A program made the translations under genes and the position numbers. A DNA stretch of 64,000 nucleotides from Hordeum vulgare subsp. vulgare. Its lineage: Eukaryota; Streptophyta; Magnoliopsida; Poales; Poaceae. A model generated the notes under the pieces. It was not told the DNA's origin. It saw only the letters and a list, made by a program, of their open reading frames with translations, and did not search any database. Shown one piece after another: positions 1-11,159 of this stretch (within the stretch, counting starts at the first letter, position 1; the number at the start of each line of letters is the position of its first letter). Location: positions 95,776,244-95,840,243 of the forward strand of contig NC_058521.1 in NCBI RefSeq assembly GCF_904849725.1, written 5' to 3'.

Positions 1-775
1 CGGAGAGACTTACAAGGATATCAAATCATGCATATAATAAATCAGCAAAGACTCAAATATAATTCATAGATAATCTGATCACAAATCCACAATTCATCGG
101 ATCTCAACAAACACACCGCCAAAGAGGATTACATCGGATAGATCTCCATGAAGATCATGGAGAACTTTGTATTGAAGATCCAAGAGAGAGAAGAAGCCAT
201 CTAGCTACTAACTACGGACCCGTAGGTCTGAAGTGGACTACTCACGAGTCATTGGAGGGGCGATGATGTTGATGTAGAAGCCCTCCAGCTCCCAAGCCCC
301 CTCCGACAGTGCACCGGGAAGGGTCTCCATATGAGATCTCGCAGAAACGGAAGCTTGCGGCGGCGGAAAAGTGTTTTGGTGGATGCCCTGATTATTTCTG
401 GGATTTTAGGGATTTTGTAGGCGAAATAGCTAGGGCACGGGAGCTCCAGGGAGGCTACAAGCCTGGTCGGCGCGGGCCCCCCTAGCCGCGGCGTCAGGGC
501 TTGTGGGCTCCCTGTGGGCCCCCTGCCTTGGCCCTCACGTCCCCCGATCTTCTTCTGTTCTGGAAAATTTTATTTCGGGGATTTTATTCCGTTTGGACTC
601 CGTTCCAAAATCAGATCTGAAAAGAGTCAAAAACACACAAAAAAAGGAACTCGCACTTGGCACTGAATTAATAAGTTAGTCCCAAAAAAGATATAAAAGA
701 TATATAAAACATCCAAAGATGACAAGATAACAGCATGAAACCATGAAAAATTATAGATACGTTTGAGACGTATCA
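1..775 (-). mobile_element. Gypsy-type LTR, partial (G0), inserted in the copia C1 LTR
   Basis: This is the end of a gypsy-type LTR read on the minus strand. Its terminus at 775 shows the paired motif GATACGTTTGAGACGTATCA, the same terminal design as the LTRs ending at 37185 and 52918. Long stretches resemble the LTR around 36400-37185 (for example the tract about ATCGGATAGATCTCCATGAAGATCATG), but it is a diverged subfamily. The following five bases ATGAT (776-780) match C1 LTR sequence and are the likely TSD. The left part of the element lies outside the window. Confidence 0.8.
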
Positions 776-1511
776 ATGATCTCATTGGATGAACCACGAT
801 GTTGGGGATTCGATCAATCCCGTATGCAATTCCCTTTGTCTACCGGTATGATACTTGCGTGAGATTCCATCGTCGGTATCCCTATACCTTGTTCAATCTC
901 ATAACCGACAAGCCACTTTACTCATTCTGTAACATATCATCCCGTGGCTAACTCCTTAGTCACATTGAGCTTATTTTGATGATGGATTACCGAGTGGGCC
1001 CAGAGATACCTCTCCGTCACACGGAGTGACAAATCCCAGTCTCGAGTCGTACAACCCAACAAACACTTTCGAAGATATCTATAGTGCACCTTTATGATCA
1101 TCTAGTTACATTGTGACGTTTCATACACCCAAAGCACTCGTACGGTATCCGGAAGTTGCACAATCTCATGGTCTATGGAAATTATACTTGACATTAGAAA
1201 AGCTTTAGTAGACGAACAATACGATCTAGTGATATGCTTAGGATTGGGTCTTGTCCATCACATCATTCTCTTAATGATGTGATCCCGTTATCAATGACAT
1301 CCTATGTCCATGATCAGGAAACCATGATCATCTATTGATCAACGAGCTAGCCAACTAGATGCTCACTAGGTACACATTGTGATCTATATATTCACACATG
1401 TATTACGGTTTCCGGCTAATACAATAATAGCATGAATAATAGACAATTATCATGAACAAGGGAATATAATAATAACCACTTTATTATTGCCTCTAGGGCA
1501 TATTTCCAACA
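776..1511 (-). repeat. C1 3' LTR, truncated by G0
   Basis: This matches 10415-11149 base for base apart from roughly 10 percent mismatches. It ends with the copia terminus ATATTTCCAACA at 1511. The rest of the LTR has been displaced leftward by G0. Confidence 0.88.
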
Positions 1512-1524
1512 GTCTCCCACTTGC
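1512..1524 (-). other. C1 polypurine tract
   Basis: The minus strand reads GCAAGTGGGAGAC immediately before the 3' LTR, where copia elements prime plus-strand DNA synthesis. The identical tract is found in C2 at 28701-28713. Confidence 0.75.
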
Positions 1525-1543
1525 ACTAGAGTTAATAATCTAG

Positions 1544-2326
1544 TTACATAGTGATATATCGAACACCCATAGAGTTCTGGTGTTGATCATGTTTCGCTCG
1601 TGGAAGAGGTTTAGTCAACGGATCTGCGACATTCTGATCCGTATGTACTTTACAAATATCCATATCTCCATCCTGGATGTATCCACAAATGCAGTTGAAG
1701 CGGTGCTTGATGTGCTTGGTCCTCTTGTGAAACCTGGTCTCCTTTGCAATGGCAATAGCTCGAGTGTTGTCACAGAATAGAGTCATCGGGCCCGACACAC
1801 TTGGAATCACTCCTAGGTCGGTGATGAACTCCTTCATCCAGACTCCTTCCCGTGTTGTTTCCGAAGCAGCTATGTACTCCGCTTCACATGTAGATGCCGC
1901 CACAGTGCTTTGCTTGCAACTGCACCAGCTAACTGCCACATTATTCAAAATATACATGTATCTGGTTTGTGACTTGGAGTCATCCGGATCTATGTCGAAG
2001 CTAGCATCAACGTAACCCTTTACGACGGGCTCTTCGGCACCTCCATAAACGAGAAACATATCTTTAGTCCTTTTCAGGTACTTTAGGATATGCTTGACCG
2101 TTGTCGAGTGATACACTCCTGTATCACGTTGGTACCTCCCTACCAAACTTTTGGAAAGGTTCACATCAGGTCTGGTACACAGCATGTCATACATGATAGA
2201 GCCTATGGCTGAAACATAAGGGACGATACTCATCTTTTCTCTATCTTCCACCGTGGTCGGGCGTTGAGTCGTACTCAACCTCACACCTTGTAATACAAGC
2301 AAGAACCCCTTCTTGGCCTTATCCAT
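1544..2326 (-). pseudogene. C1 pol: end of reverse transcriptase and RNase H
   Basis: A 260-codon open stretch holds the C-terminal part of a copia polyprotein. The segment around residues 35-90 (SAIGSIMYDMLCTRPD, HWILKYLK-like) is the end of the reverse transcriptase region. Residues about 105-240 form a copia RNase H, with GYVDASFD, STCEAEYIAAS, FCDNTRAIAIAK and the closing VADPLTKPLPR. All four acidic RNase H positions are present. The next upstream part of the reverse transcriptase is in other frames with stops, so this is the intact tail of a dead polyprotein. The methionine at 2326 is internal to the ancestral protein and not a true start. Confidence 0.85.
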
Positions 2327-3688
2327 ATTGAAGTTCTTCTATATCTTGTCAAGGTATGTGCTTTGTGATGGACCTATGAGGCGTCTCGATCTATCTCTAT
2401 AGATCTTGTTGCCTAATATCTAAGCAGCTTCTGCAAGGCCCGTCATTGAAAACCCTTATTCAAATAGGCCTTTATGATTTGCAATAGTTCTATATCATTT
2501 CCCATCAACAATATGTCATCCACATATAATATGAGAAATGCTACAGATCTCCCACTCAGTTTTAAATAAAGGTTTGTCCATATGTCTGTACAAACCCAAA
2601 CGCTTTGATCACCTCAACAAAGCGAATGTTCCAACTCCGAGATGGTTGCACCAGCCAATAGATGGAGCACTGGAGCTTGCATACCTTGTCAGCATTGCTA
2701 GGATCGACAAAACCTTCCGGTTGTATCATATACAATTCTTCCTTAAGAAAGTCATTCAGGAATGCCATTTTGATGTCCATTTGCCACATTTCAAAATCAT
2801 AAAATGTGGCAATTGCTAACATGATTCAGACCGACTTCAGCATCGCTAGGGGTGAGAAGGTCTCATCATAGTCAATCCCTTGAACTTGTTGATAACCTTA
2901 GTGACAAGTCGAGCCTTATAGATGGTCACATTACCATCCGCGTCAGTCTTCTGCTTAAAAAATCCATTTATTTTCTATGGCTCGCCGATCATCGGGCAAG
3001 TCCACCAAAGGCCATACTTTGTTCTCATACATGGATCCCATCTCAGATTTCATGGCCTCAAGCCATTATTTGGAATACAGGCCCGCCATCGCTTCTTCAT
3101 AGTTTGAAGGTTCACTGTTGTCCAACAACATGATTTCCATGACAGGATTGTCGTACCACTCTGGTGCAGAACGTGTCCTTGTGGACCTTCGAGGTTCAAA
3201 AGCAATTTGATCTGAATTTTCATGATCATCATCATTAACTTCTTCTCTAGCCGGTGTTGGCACCTCAAAACATTTTCTTGTACTGCGCTACTCTCCGGTT
3301 GGATAGGAGGTACAATTACCTCATCAAGTTCTATTTTCCTCCCACTTACTTCTTTCGAGAGAAACTCTTTCTCTAGAAAGGATTCATTCTTGGCAACAAA
3401 GATTTTGCCTTTGGAACTAAGATAGAAGGTGTATCCAATAGTTTCCTTAGTGTATCCTATGGAGATGCATTTTTCCGCTTTGGGTTCAAGTTTATCTAGT
3501 TGAAGTTTCTTCACATAAGCATCACAACCCCATACTTTCATAAGTGACAGCTTAGGTTTCTTGCACAACCATAATTCATACGGTGTCGTCTCAACGGATT
3601 TAGACGGTGCCCTATTTAAAGAGACTCCAAAAGTCCATCCGTCTGGAGTTTCTTCATGCGCTTGACATCGATATGACCAAGGCGGCAA
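2327..3688 (-). pseudogene. C1 pol: reverse transcriptase and integrase C-terminus, frameshifted
   Basis: Two open blocks remain. At 3050-3688 the integrase C-terminal region reads APSKSVETTPYELW, KVWGCDAYVKK and FLSKEVSGRKIELDEV, as in BARE-type copia elements. At 2562-2822 the reverse transcriptase segment MWQMDIKMAFLNDFLKEELY is readable. Stops and frameshifts separate them. Around 3612-3622 the pre-integrase zinc-binding segment (RLGHIDVKRMKKLQTDG, in another frame) runs straight into NRAPSKSVE. The DDE core that should lie between, about 200 residues, is missing, so this copy could not supply integrase. Confidence 0.85.
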
Positions 3689-3880
3689 GTATGCGGGACT
3701 ATCATTATCAACTTAACATCTTTTGGTACTCAAACTATGAATATGTGTAACATCACGATCGAGAATTATCAAGAACAAACCAATGACCAGCGGGGCATGA
3801 CCATAAAACATACCACTCATATAAATAGAACAACTATTGTTCTACGATTTAAATGAGTAGCCATCTTGCATCAAGCGAGA

Positions 3881-4135
3881 TCACGATACAATGTTCATGC
3901 TCATAGTTGGTACTAAATAACAATTATTGAGGTTTAGAACTAATCCCAAAGGTAGATGTAGAGGTAGCGTGCCGATGGCGATCACATCAATCTTGGAACC
4001 ATTCCCGATGCGCATCGTCACCTTGTCCTTAGCCAGCCTATGCTTGTTCCGCAGTTCCTGCTTAGAATTGCAAGTGTGAGCAATAGCACTGGTATCAAAT
4101 ACACGGGAGCTACTACGAGCGCTAGTAAGGTACAC
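3881..4135 (-). pseudogene. C1 protease region
   Basis: A short open block matches the copia aspartic protease. The active-site segment reads VFDTSAIAHTCNSKQ. The usual D-[TS]-G becomes Asp-Thr-Ser at residues 14-16, a substitution expected to inactivate the enzyme. It continues with RIGNGSKIDVIAIGT and LNNCYLVPTMSMNIVS. The equivalent segment in C2 is at 31233-31463. Confidence 0.8.
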
Positions 4136-4202
4136 ATCAATTACATGTATATCATATATACCTTTGACGTTGCTGGCCTTCTTGTCCGCTAAGTATTTAG
4201 GG

Positions 4203-5016
4203 CAATTCCACTTCTAGTGACCGGTTCCCTTGCAGTAATAGCACTCAGTCTCACTCTTGGGTCCTTTCTTTGGTTTCTTATCGGCAACTGGTTTACCGGG
4301 CGCGACAACTTCTTTGATGTCTTTCTTGAAGTTCTTTTTACCCTTGCTCTTCTTGAAACTGGTGGTCTTGTTGACCATCAACACTTGATGTTCTTTCTTG
4401 ATTTCTACCTCTGCAGATTTCAGCATTGAATACAACTCCGGCATGGTTTTCTCTATCGCTTGCATGTTGTAGTTCATCATAAAGCCTTGATAGCTAGGTG
4501 GAAGCGACTGGAGGATTCTGTCAATGACCGCATCATCCGGAAGTTCAACTCCCAGCTGAGTCAAGCGGTTGTCCAACCCAGACATTCTGAGTATGTGCTC
4601 ACTAACAAAACTATTTTCCTCCATCTTACAGCTAAAGAACTTGTCAGAGACTTCATATCTCTCAACCCGAGCATGAGCTTGAAAAACTAGTTTCAGCTCC
4701 TCGAACATCTCATATGCTCCGTGTTGATCAAAATACCTTTGGAGCCCCGGTTCTAAACTTTAAAGCATGCCACACTGAACCAGAGAGTAGTCATCACTAC
4801 GCGATTGCCACGCGTTCCTAACGTACTGGCTTGCCGCGGGAATGGGAGGATCACCTAGCGGTGCATTAAGGAAATATGCCTTCTTGGAAGCAGTGGGGAT
4901 GAGCTTTAAGTTACGAGCCCAATCCGCATAGTTGCTCCCATCATCTTTCAGCTTGGTTTTCTCTAGGAACGCGTTGAAGTTGAATGAGACATTTGCGTTG
5001 GAAATTGGATCGACAA
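4203..5016 (-). pseudogene. C1 gag relic
   Basis: Copia-type gag. The N-terminal segment (about 4770-5010) reads FLEKTKLKDDGSNYADWARN and ends in a stop at about 4762. The 164-codon block 4214-4708 then covers the capsid region (DRILQSLPPSYQGFMMNYN) and a basic tail leading to a zinc knuckle. The knuckle starts CYYCKGTGH, is cut by a TAG codon at 4214-4216, and resumes with KWNCPKY, so the CCHC motif is complete apart from the stop. In a functional element this protein would form the virus-like particle. Confidence 0.85.
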
Positions 5017-6173
5017 TATTTGTAAAGACAATTATAGACTAAGTTCAAGATAATTAAGTTCATCAAATCAAATTAATAATAATATCCCAGTTAGATCGAC
5101 ATCCCTCTAGTCATCCAAGTGTTACATGGTCCATGTCGACTAGCCCGTGTCCGATCATCACGTGAGACGAACTAGTCATCAATGGTGAGCATCTCCATGC
5201 TGATCATATCAACCATACGACTCATGTTCGACCTTTCGGCCTCCTGTATACGATTCCATGTCTGTGCATGCTAGGCTCGTCGAGTCAACCTAAGTGTTTT
5301 GCGTGTGTAAACTGGTTTACACCCATTGGATGCGAACGTTAGAATCTATCACACCCGATCATCACGTGGTGATTCGAGACAATGATCCTTCTCAATGGTG
5401 CACACTTAGGGGATACATATCTCGAAATTTTAATGAGGGATCAGCTTATCTTTGCTACTGTCGTTCTAAGCAATAAGATGAAAAACATGATAAACATCAC
5501 ATGCAATCATATAGTGACATGATATGGCCAATATCATCTTGCTCCTTTGATCTCCATCTTCGGGGCACCATGATTATCATTGTCACCGGCATGACACCAT
5601 GATATCCATCATCATGATCTCCATCATTGTGTCTTCGTGAAGTCGTCACCCCAACTATTACTTCTACTACTATAACTAATGTTTAGCAATAAAGTAAAGT
5701 AGTCACATGGCATTGCGTCTCATACAATAAATTAAGACAACTCCCATGGCTCCTGCCGGTTGTCATACTCATCGACATGCAAGTCGTGAATCCTATTACA
5801 AGAACATGATCAATCTCACACATCACATATGTAACATCCCATCCTTTTGGCCATATCACATCACATAACATACCCTGAAAAAACAAGTTAGACGTCCTCT
5901 AATTGTTGTTGCAAGTTTTAAGTGGTTGATTAGGGTTTCTAGCAAGAACGCTTCTTACCTAAGTGATAGCCACAACGTTGATATGCCAATGATATTTACC
6001 CTTCATAAGGACCCTCTCCATCGAATCCGATCCGACTAAAGTCGGAGAGACACACACCCGCTAGCCACCTTATGCAACAAGTGCATGTCGGTCAGTGGAA
6101 CCAGTCTCACGTAAGAGTACATGTAAAGTCGGTCCTAGTCGCTTCATACCATGATGCCATCGAATCAAGATAA
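5017..6173 (-). other. C1 leader between gag and primer site (left part)
   Basis: Non-coding leader of C1, recognisable because a related leader is present in C2 (about 32420-33690), for example the CACACCCGATCATCACGTGGTG segment (5351 here, 32778 there) and the TCAAGTTAGACGT/ TCAGACGTTCTCTAATTGTTGTTGC segment (5885 and 33303). No gene seen. Confidence 0.7.
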
Positions 6174-6732
6174 GGGCCAGTTCTTTTGAGCATAGCTGTG
6201 GAAATAAGCTTAAGTGGAAATAAGCAGAAAATAAGTTGTTGTGAAAATACGCTCCAGATAATAAGCTAGCCAATTCTTTTGAGTGCCTGTTTTCTCAGCT
6301 TATTTGTGGTATGATCAGGGAAAACACTGTAATGCCCTTCGGTTATATTGTTTGTTCGGATTAGTTGATACTGCGGTATTATTTATTATTTCGTTGTCCA
6401 TGTGAATATAAATTCGACTTTGAAACACAACAACATGTCATAATCAAACATAAAGGAGGATCATTGTCTCGCATACGAACATCGTACATGCATCATTGTC
6501 TCATGTACGAGTACGAGTACTTGAGAATAAGTACTGAATAAAAAATATCTTTAAATTATTACATGATACTCCCAACAAAAGCATACACCTTAGAGCTAAG
6601 AATCAAGGGAAAACACTTGTCGCAATAGCATCAAGGATGGAACCCATAGTACCATCATCAATGGGTGCATAGTGATGAGAAATGCTCTCCTCGTGAGCAT
6701 AAGATGTACTCTCAACCATGTCAAAGTGTTGA

Positions 6733-7373
6733 TCACTTAGTTTGATCTGACGTAAATCTCATATCAAAATCACAAATTACCATGACATTCTGAGTTGTCA
6801 AACCTTTCCTATTGCGATACTTGGGTTGCTCACTAGCACGCACAACACATTCAATTTGTGTTCCATCGATTGCCCCAATGGCATCCTTGAACTGAGGCCA
6901 AAATCTTGTGTTTGTAAGTGAGTCATGAACTTGGGTAAAAGAACGATCTTTGGGTTGAATGTAATCACCGGCCATACGGTACACACACAAGAGTACCTCC
7001 TTAAATTTTTTGTTGATGGTAGACCGACTCTGTTCAAATCGATCTACAACATTGCAGGTGGTCTGGCGTGATCCCAAAGTCCACAAGAACTATGTTAATG
7101 CTTCTTTGCTTGACATGTTGCAAGTTGACCTTAGATCATACCTCTCAACTAAAATGTCATGTAGTGAGTAAAACACTTACCTTTGCATCCTGAACATAGA
7201 GTAGAATATTTGTGGTTGCTTCTCTTTCTCTTCCACCCACTACAGTCATGTCATTATTGGTGCTCTTCTAGGTCCATATGGCAGCCTCTCTTTGTTTAGA
7301 ACATAATATGCCATTGCAACAACAACAAAATCAAGTTCGTCCTCCTGTTCCTCCTCAACAGAGATGTCCATCT
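6733..7373 (-). pseudogene. PIF/Harbinger transposase, 3'-truncated
   Basis: HARBI1-like (DDE_Tnp_4) transposase fragment. The segment from about 7373 begins MDISVEEEQEDELDFVVVA, then suffers stops. The block 6733-7086 holds the helix-turn-helix-like part (ERFEQSRSTINKKF-like) and the start of the DDE domain: AIDGTQIE with the first Asp, NRKGLTTQNVM, and VICDFDMRFT with the second Asp. The reading frame leaves the family sequence directly after DMRFT and ends eleven codons later. The remaining half of the nuclease domain, including the final acidic residue, is absent. The element could only have moved with transposase from another copy. Confidence 0.82.
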
Positions 7374-7413
7374 ATCATACAAAAACAACACAACAGAAAT
7401 ATGACTACAAATT

Positions 7414-7584
7414 AGTTCACAACAATACAAAGATTAATAGAAAATAGGTTCACAACAATAAAAATGAGTTCACAACAAAGCAAAAAGGTTCAAAACAATA
7501 CAAATGAGTTCACAACCCAAAAATAGGTTCAGAACAATACAAATGAGTTCACAACAAAGCAAATAGGTTCACAACATTACAAAT
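7414..7584. repeat. Minisatellite in the PIF element, about 40-bp unit
   Basis: A 21-bp phrase GGTTCACAACAATACAAATGA alternates with an 18-19-bp phrase GTTCACAACAAAGCAAATA, giving about three and a half copies of a compound unit. It lies between the transposase and the stop codon of ORF1, that is, in the 3' flank of ORF1. Confidence 0.85.
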
Positions 7585-7589
7585 TTGCT

Positions 7590-8550
7590 CTAATTCTTTT
7601 TCATAAATGTTTCCCATGCCCTATTGATCCACTCAAGCCTCACACTTGGAAGTTCGTCCTTCAGTTCACTAAAGACATCACGATGTTCCTTCTTCGTAAA
7701 GAGTTCTAGAGCATGGAAATACACTTCACTTTTAGGTATACCTCCATCATTCACCACCATGTCCTTCATCTCCTTCATCTCATCTCTCATGAGATCCACC
7801 TTCATTTTAGATGTCACCGAATTGCGGCTTGTCTCCCTCTTTTCCCAAAGGTCTGCAATACGCTTAAATTGCATTCTTTCCTCACTATCTTTTCCAATCT
7901 TTTGCACCATCACGGGACTAGGTGAATAAGGACATGATCTCTTCTTACAACCTTTATATTTAGGTGTCATGTTAGTAACATCTATATCACATCCTGAGCC
8001 TTGCACATCATCATCATCAATGAGAATTTGAGAGCAACCAACTTGAGAGGAGGGAGGTGCTGCCATCACATACTCATTTGTCACACTAACATCCTCAAAT
8101 ATAGTACTCAGTTTGATCTCATCCTCTAATGGAGCAAATCGTAACTTGGCGGCAAGTTCATTTCTCCGAAAACACGCATATCACAAATTAGTGCAACAAT
8201 TGCAAGAGCAAAAAATTCCAAACAATGGTCGTGTTAATGTATACCTGTATCTCATTTGCCCACCATTCATCACTAGCTGCAATAGTCTTGGTAATAGGAT
8301 CAAACCCAATGCCAATTTCCTTTTGGGTTAATATCTTCCAAACAATATAATCTTTTTTCAGCACATCCCAGTTATTCTTGAATTTTTTTTTGCTATATTC
8401 TCTCCTCGTGCGCTCAAAAATCTTTCTTACCACATTGTCATATCCAAGTGCTGTCAATGTTCCTTCTTTTCCACGGTTATTGGCATTCACTTCTTCCACA
8501 CATATATCAATGAAAGTTCTAAGACCAATATTATCCCAGTGTGCTTTCAT
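7590..8550 (-). CDS. PIF ORF1: Myb/SANT-like DNA-binding protein, two exons
   Basis: This is the accessory protein of PIF/Harbinger elements, thought to bind element ends and help import the transposase into the nucleus. Exon 1 (8242-8550) starts at a Met and encodes a Myb/SANT-like domain of about 100 residues with the three spaced Trp positions (AHWDNIGLRTFID, NNWDVLKKDY, SDEWWANEIQ). The GT donor follows at 8241. The second open block (7590-8163) is acidic, then a helix-rich tail (LMRDEMKEMKDMVV) ending ERINRAWETF-like at the stop. Using the visible AG at 8164-8165 the two phases differ by one base, so either another splice site is used or there is a small indel. Otherwise both blocks are free of stops, in contrast with the adjacent transposase. 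Confidence 0.7.
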
Positions 8551-8639
8551 CTATTTTTCATCATGCCAATACAAAAGAATTGGAATAATTAATATATAGT
8601 ACAAACAATATGTACATATCTGTCATATTAATACATCTA

Positions 8640-9270
8640 TATGAGTTGCTCAGAGCAGCAGAAATCATCCACACAATCTATATCAAATTTCTTTCATATG
8701 AGCTGTAGTAAAAAAAACCCAAAAAATACCACAGGAGTTGCTCACCTTGCTGCCTCACACGAGGGGAGAGGGAACGGTGGTGGGGCGCTAAAGGAGTGGG
8801 TCGCCGGACTGTGTCGTCGGACCGGGTCGACAGGAGGGAGGGGTGCCGCCCGCGGAGACAGAGGGGGCGTTCGCGGAGTGGGTGAGCCGCGCTTAGGGAC
8901 TCGACCGGGACAAGGGAGGGGCGGCGGGTCGGGGTGGCGGCGGCGGCACAGGGGAACCCTAGGGAGAGAGGAGAGAGACCGAGAGGTGAGAGGGAGAGGC
9001 TCGCGCAGGTGCGAGCTGGGTGCGGGAGGAGCTACAACAGTTTTTTTCTCTCGGTGGCAATTCGGCTGTAAATAACACCAAACAATATGACCCTTCGGCA
9101 TACCTGTTCGTTTCACTTGCAGGAAGCTGCAGGAAGCCACCAGCGAGCAGCTTTTTCCCATTGCACTTGCCTGGGAGTTGAAAATAAGTTGAGGTAACTT
9201 TTTCAAAACCAGTTATTTTCAGCTTCTGGCTTATTTTGACAATAAGCCGTAAAAAGCTATAAAAGAACTA
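8640..9270 (-). other. GC-rich 5' region of the PIF element
   Basis: A GC-rich block (about 8750-9060) upstream of ORF1, flanked by AT-rich sequence with repeated AATAAG/CTTATTTT motifs near the terminus. It looks like a promoter and untranslated leader. The open frames crossing it on both strands are of the biased Pro/Arg/Gly kind and match no protein family I recognise. Confidence 0.55.
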
Positions 9271-9356
9271 GCCCGAAGACTAGTAACGGCAAGCAATTGA
9301 CAAATCAGCGCCCACAACTTTTGTGTTCTACTCGTGCATAGAATCTACGCATAGAA

Positions 9357-9372
9357 CCTGGCTCGGATGCCA
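9357..9372 (-). other. C1 primer-binding site
   Basis: The minus strand reads TGGCATCCGAGCCAGG, one base inside the 5' LTR. It matches the initiator-tRNA-Met type site used by copia elements (TGGTATCAGAGC...) with two substitutions. Confidence 0.85.
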
Positions 9373-9373
9373 C

Positions 9374-11149
9374 TGTTGGGTAACGTAGTAATTTCAAAAA
9401 CCAATCCAACGCCATACCAAGGATCTATCTAGAAGAAACCAGCAACGAGCAAAGGGGTAGAGCATGTTCATACCTTTGAAGATCGCTAAGCGGAAGCGTT
9501 GCTCGAACGCAGTTGATGGAGTCGTACTCGCAGCGATTCAAATCACGGTGGATTCTGATCTGTGCAGCGAACAATGGTGCCTCCGCGTTCAACACACGTG
9601 CAACCCGGTGACTTATCCAACGCCTTGATCCAACAAGGAGGGAGGAGAGGTTGCGGGAGAGCTTTGGCAGCACGACGGCATGGTGACGGTGGATCTGTGT
9701 GGTACTCTGGCAGGGCTTCACCAATCTCTACGGAGGACGAGGAGGAGGAGGAGTAGGGCTGCGCCGTGGAGGTGGAAGAAGTTGTGTGTTGCAGCCCCAA
9801 AACCCTCCACTACATATAGGAGGAAAGGGAGGACGGTGCCCACCCATATGGTTTCCACCCTAGGAGGGTGCGGCAGCCCTAGATGGGCAAGGGGCGGCGC
9901 CCATGGGTGGAGGAGGTGGCGCCCTAGGGTGGGCTTGGAGCCCAAGGCTGCCCCCTCCACGCCTAGGGTTTGGCCCCATCCACCCCTTGTACGCTTTGGG
10001 CTGATGGTAGTGGCACAGCATCCCACTTAGGGGCTGGTTTCCATACACCTTTTGGCCTATGTAGCACTTTGGGGATGGTTTCCCTTCCCGGTGGACTCCG
10101 GGAACCCTTCTGGTGGTCCCGGTACATTACCGGTGACGCGCGAAACACTTCCGGCGATCAAATCCTCAGTTCCTATATATGAATCTTTACCTCCGGACCA
10201 TTCCGGAGCTCCTCGTGACGTCTCGGATCTCATCCGGGACTCCTAACAACCTTCGGTAATCACTACACTATTCCCATATAACCCTAGCATCATCGAACCT
10301 TAAGTGTGTAGACCCTACAGGTTCGGGAACCATGCAGACATGACCGAGGCACTTCTCTGTTCAATAATCAACAGCGGGGTCTGGATATCCATGTTGGTTC
10401 CCACGTGTTCCACGATTATCTCATCGGATGAACCACGATGTCGGGGATTCGACCAATCCTGTATGCAATTCCGTTTGTCTACCGGTATGATACTTGCCCG
10501 AGATTCGATCGTCGGTATCCTTATACCTTGTTCAATCTCGTTACCGGCAAGTCTCTTTACTCGTTCCGTAACACATCATCCCGTGGCTAACTTCTTAGTC
10601 ACATTGAGCTCATTATGATGATGTATTACCGAGTGGTCCCAGAGATATCTCTCTGTCACACGGAGTGACAAATCCGAGTCTCGATTTGTACAACCCAACA
10701 GACACTTTTGGAGATACCTGTAGTGCACCTTTATGATCACCCAGTTACGTTGTGACGTTTGATACACCAAAATCACTCCTACGGTATCCGGGAGTTGCAC
10801 AATCTCATGGTCTAAGGAAATGATACTTGACATTAGAAAAGCTTTAGCAGACGAACACTACGATCTAGTGATATGCTTAGGATTGGGTCTTGTCCATCAC
10901 ATCATTCTCCTAATGATGTGATCCCGTTATCAATGACATCCTATCTCCGTGATCAGGAAACCATGATCATCTATTGATCAACGAGCTAGACAACTAGAGG
11001 CTCACTAGGGACACATTGTGATCTATATATTCACACATGTATTAGGGTTTCCGGTTAATACAATTATGCATGAATAATAGACAATTATCATGAACTAGGA
11101 AATATAATAATAACCACTGTATTATTTCCTCTAGGGCATATTTCCAACA
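9374..11149 (-). repeat. C1 5' LTR, complete (1776 bp)
   Basis: It begins TGTTGGGTAACG and ends CCAACA. A TATA-like motif lies on the minus strand at about 9811-9818, roughly where the U3/R boundary is expected. Several open frames here are chance frames in LTR sequence. Confidence 0.9.
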
Positions 11150-11159
11150 TTTTCCACTT

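Larger units (their letters stand above)
6174..9274 (-). mobile_element. PIF/Harbinger-type DNA transposon in the C1 leader
   Basis: The ends are imperfect inverted repeats: GGGCCAGTTCTTTTGAGC at the left and, as reverse complement, GGGCTAGTTCTTTTATAGC at the right. The flanking triplets are TAA (6171-6173) and GAA (9275-9277). C2 carries the uninterrupted sequence (GAATCAAGAAAAGACTAAGG, 33585-33604), which places the insertion exactly here and supports a 3-bp TSD with one later mutation. Inside are two minus-strand genes: a Myb/SANT-like ORF1 and a truncated DDE transposase. The TIR-like motif is partly repeated at about 6272-6290. The right 600 bp is GC-rich and is probably the 5' untranslated region. 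Confidence 0.82.
776..11149 (-). mobile_element. Copia retrotransposon C1, BARE/WIS/Angela type, with a nested PIF element
   Basis: A Ty1/copia element read right to left. It comprises a 5' LTR (9374-11149), primer site (9357-9372), leader, gag and pol relics (about 5010 down to 1544), a polypurine tract (1512-1524) and the surviving part of the 3' LTR (776-1511). The LTR termini TGTTGG...CCAACA and the internal LTR sequence fit the BARE/WIS/Angela clade of Triticeae. TTTTC at 11150-11154 is the presumed right TSD; the left one is outside the window. In a 300-bp sample (781-1080 against 10420-10719) I count 31 mismatches between the LTRs, so this is an old copy. It sits in CACTA A. Confidence 0.9.

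Noticed and set aside
7414..7584. Regularly spaced direct repeats that might suggest a CRISPR-like array
   Set aside because: The intervening segments are themselves repeats and not unique spacers, and the context is a plant transposon.
8641..9206. Overlapping Arg/Gly- and Pro-rich frames on both strands
   Set aside because: They lie in the GC-rich leader of the PIF element with no family match; base composition explains them.
9425..10833. Cluster of medium-length frames
   Set aside because: All lie within the C1 LTR, which is non-coding.
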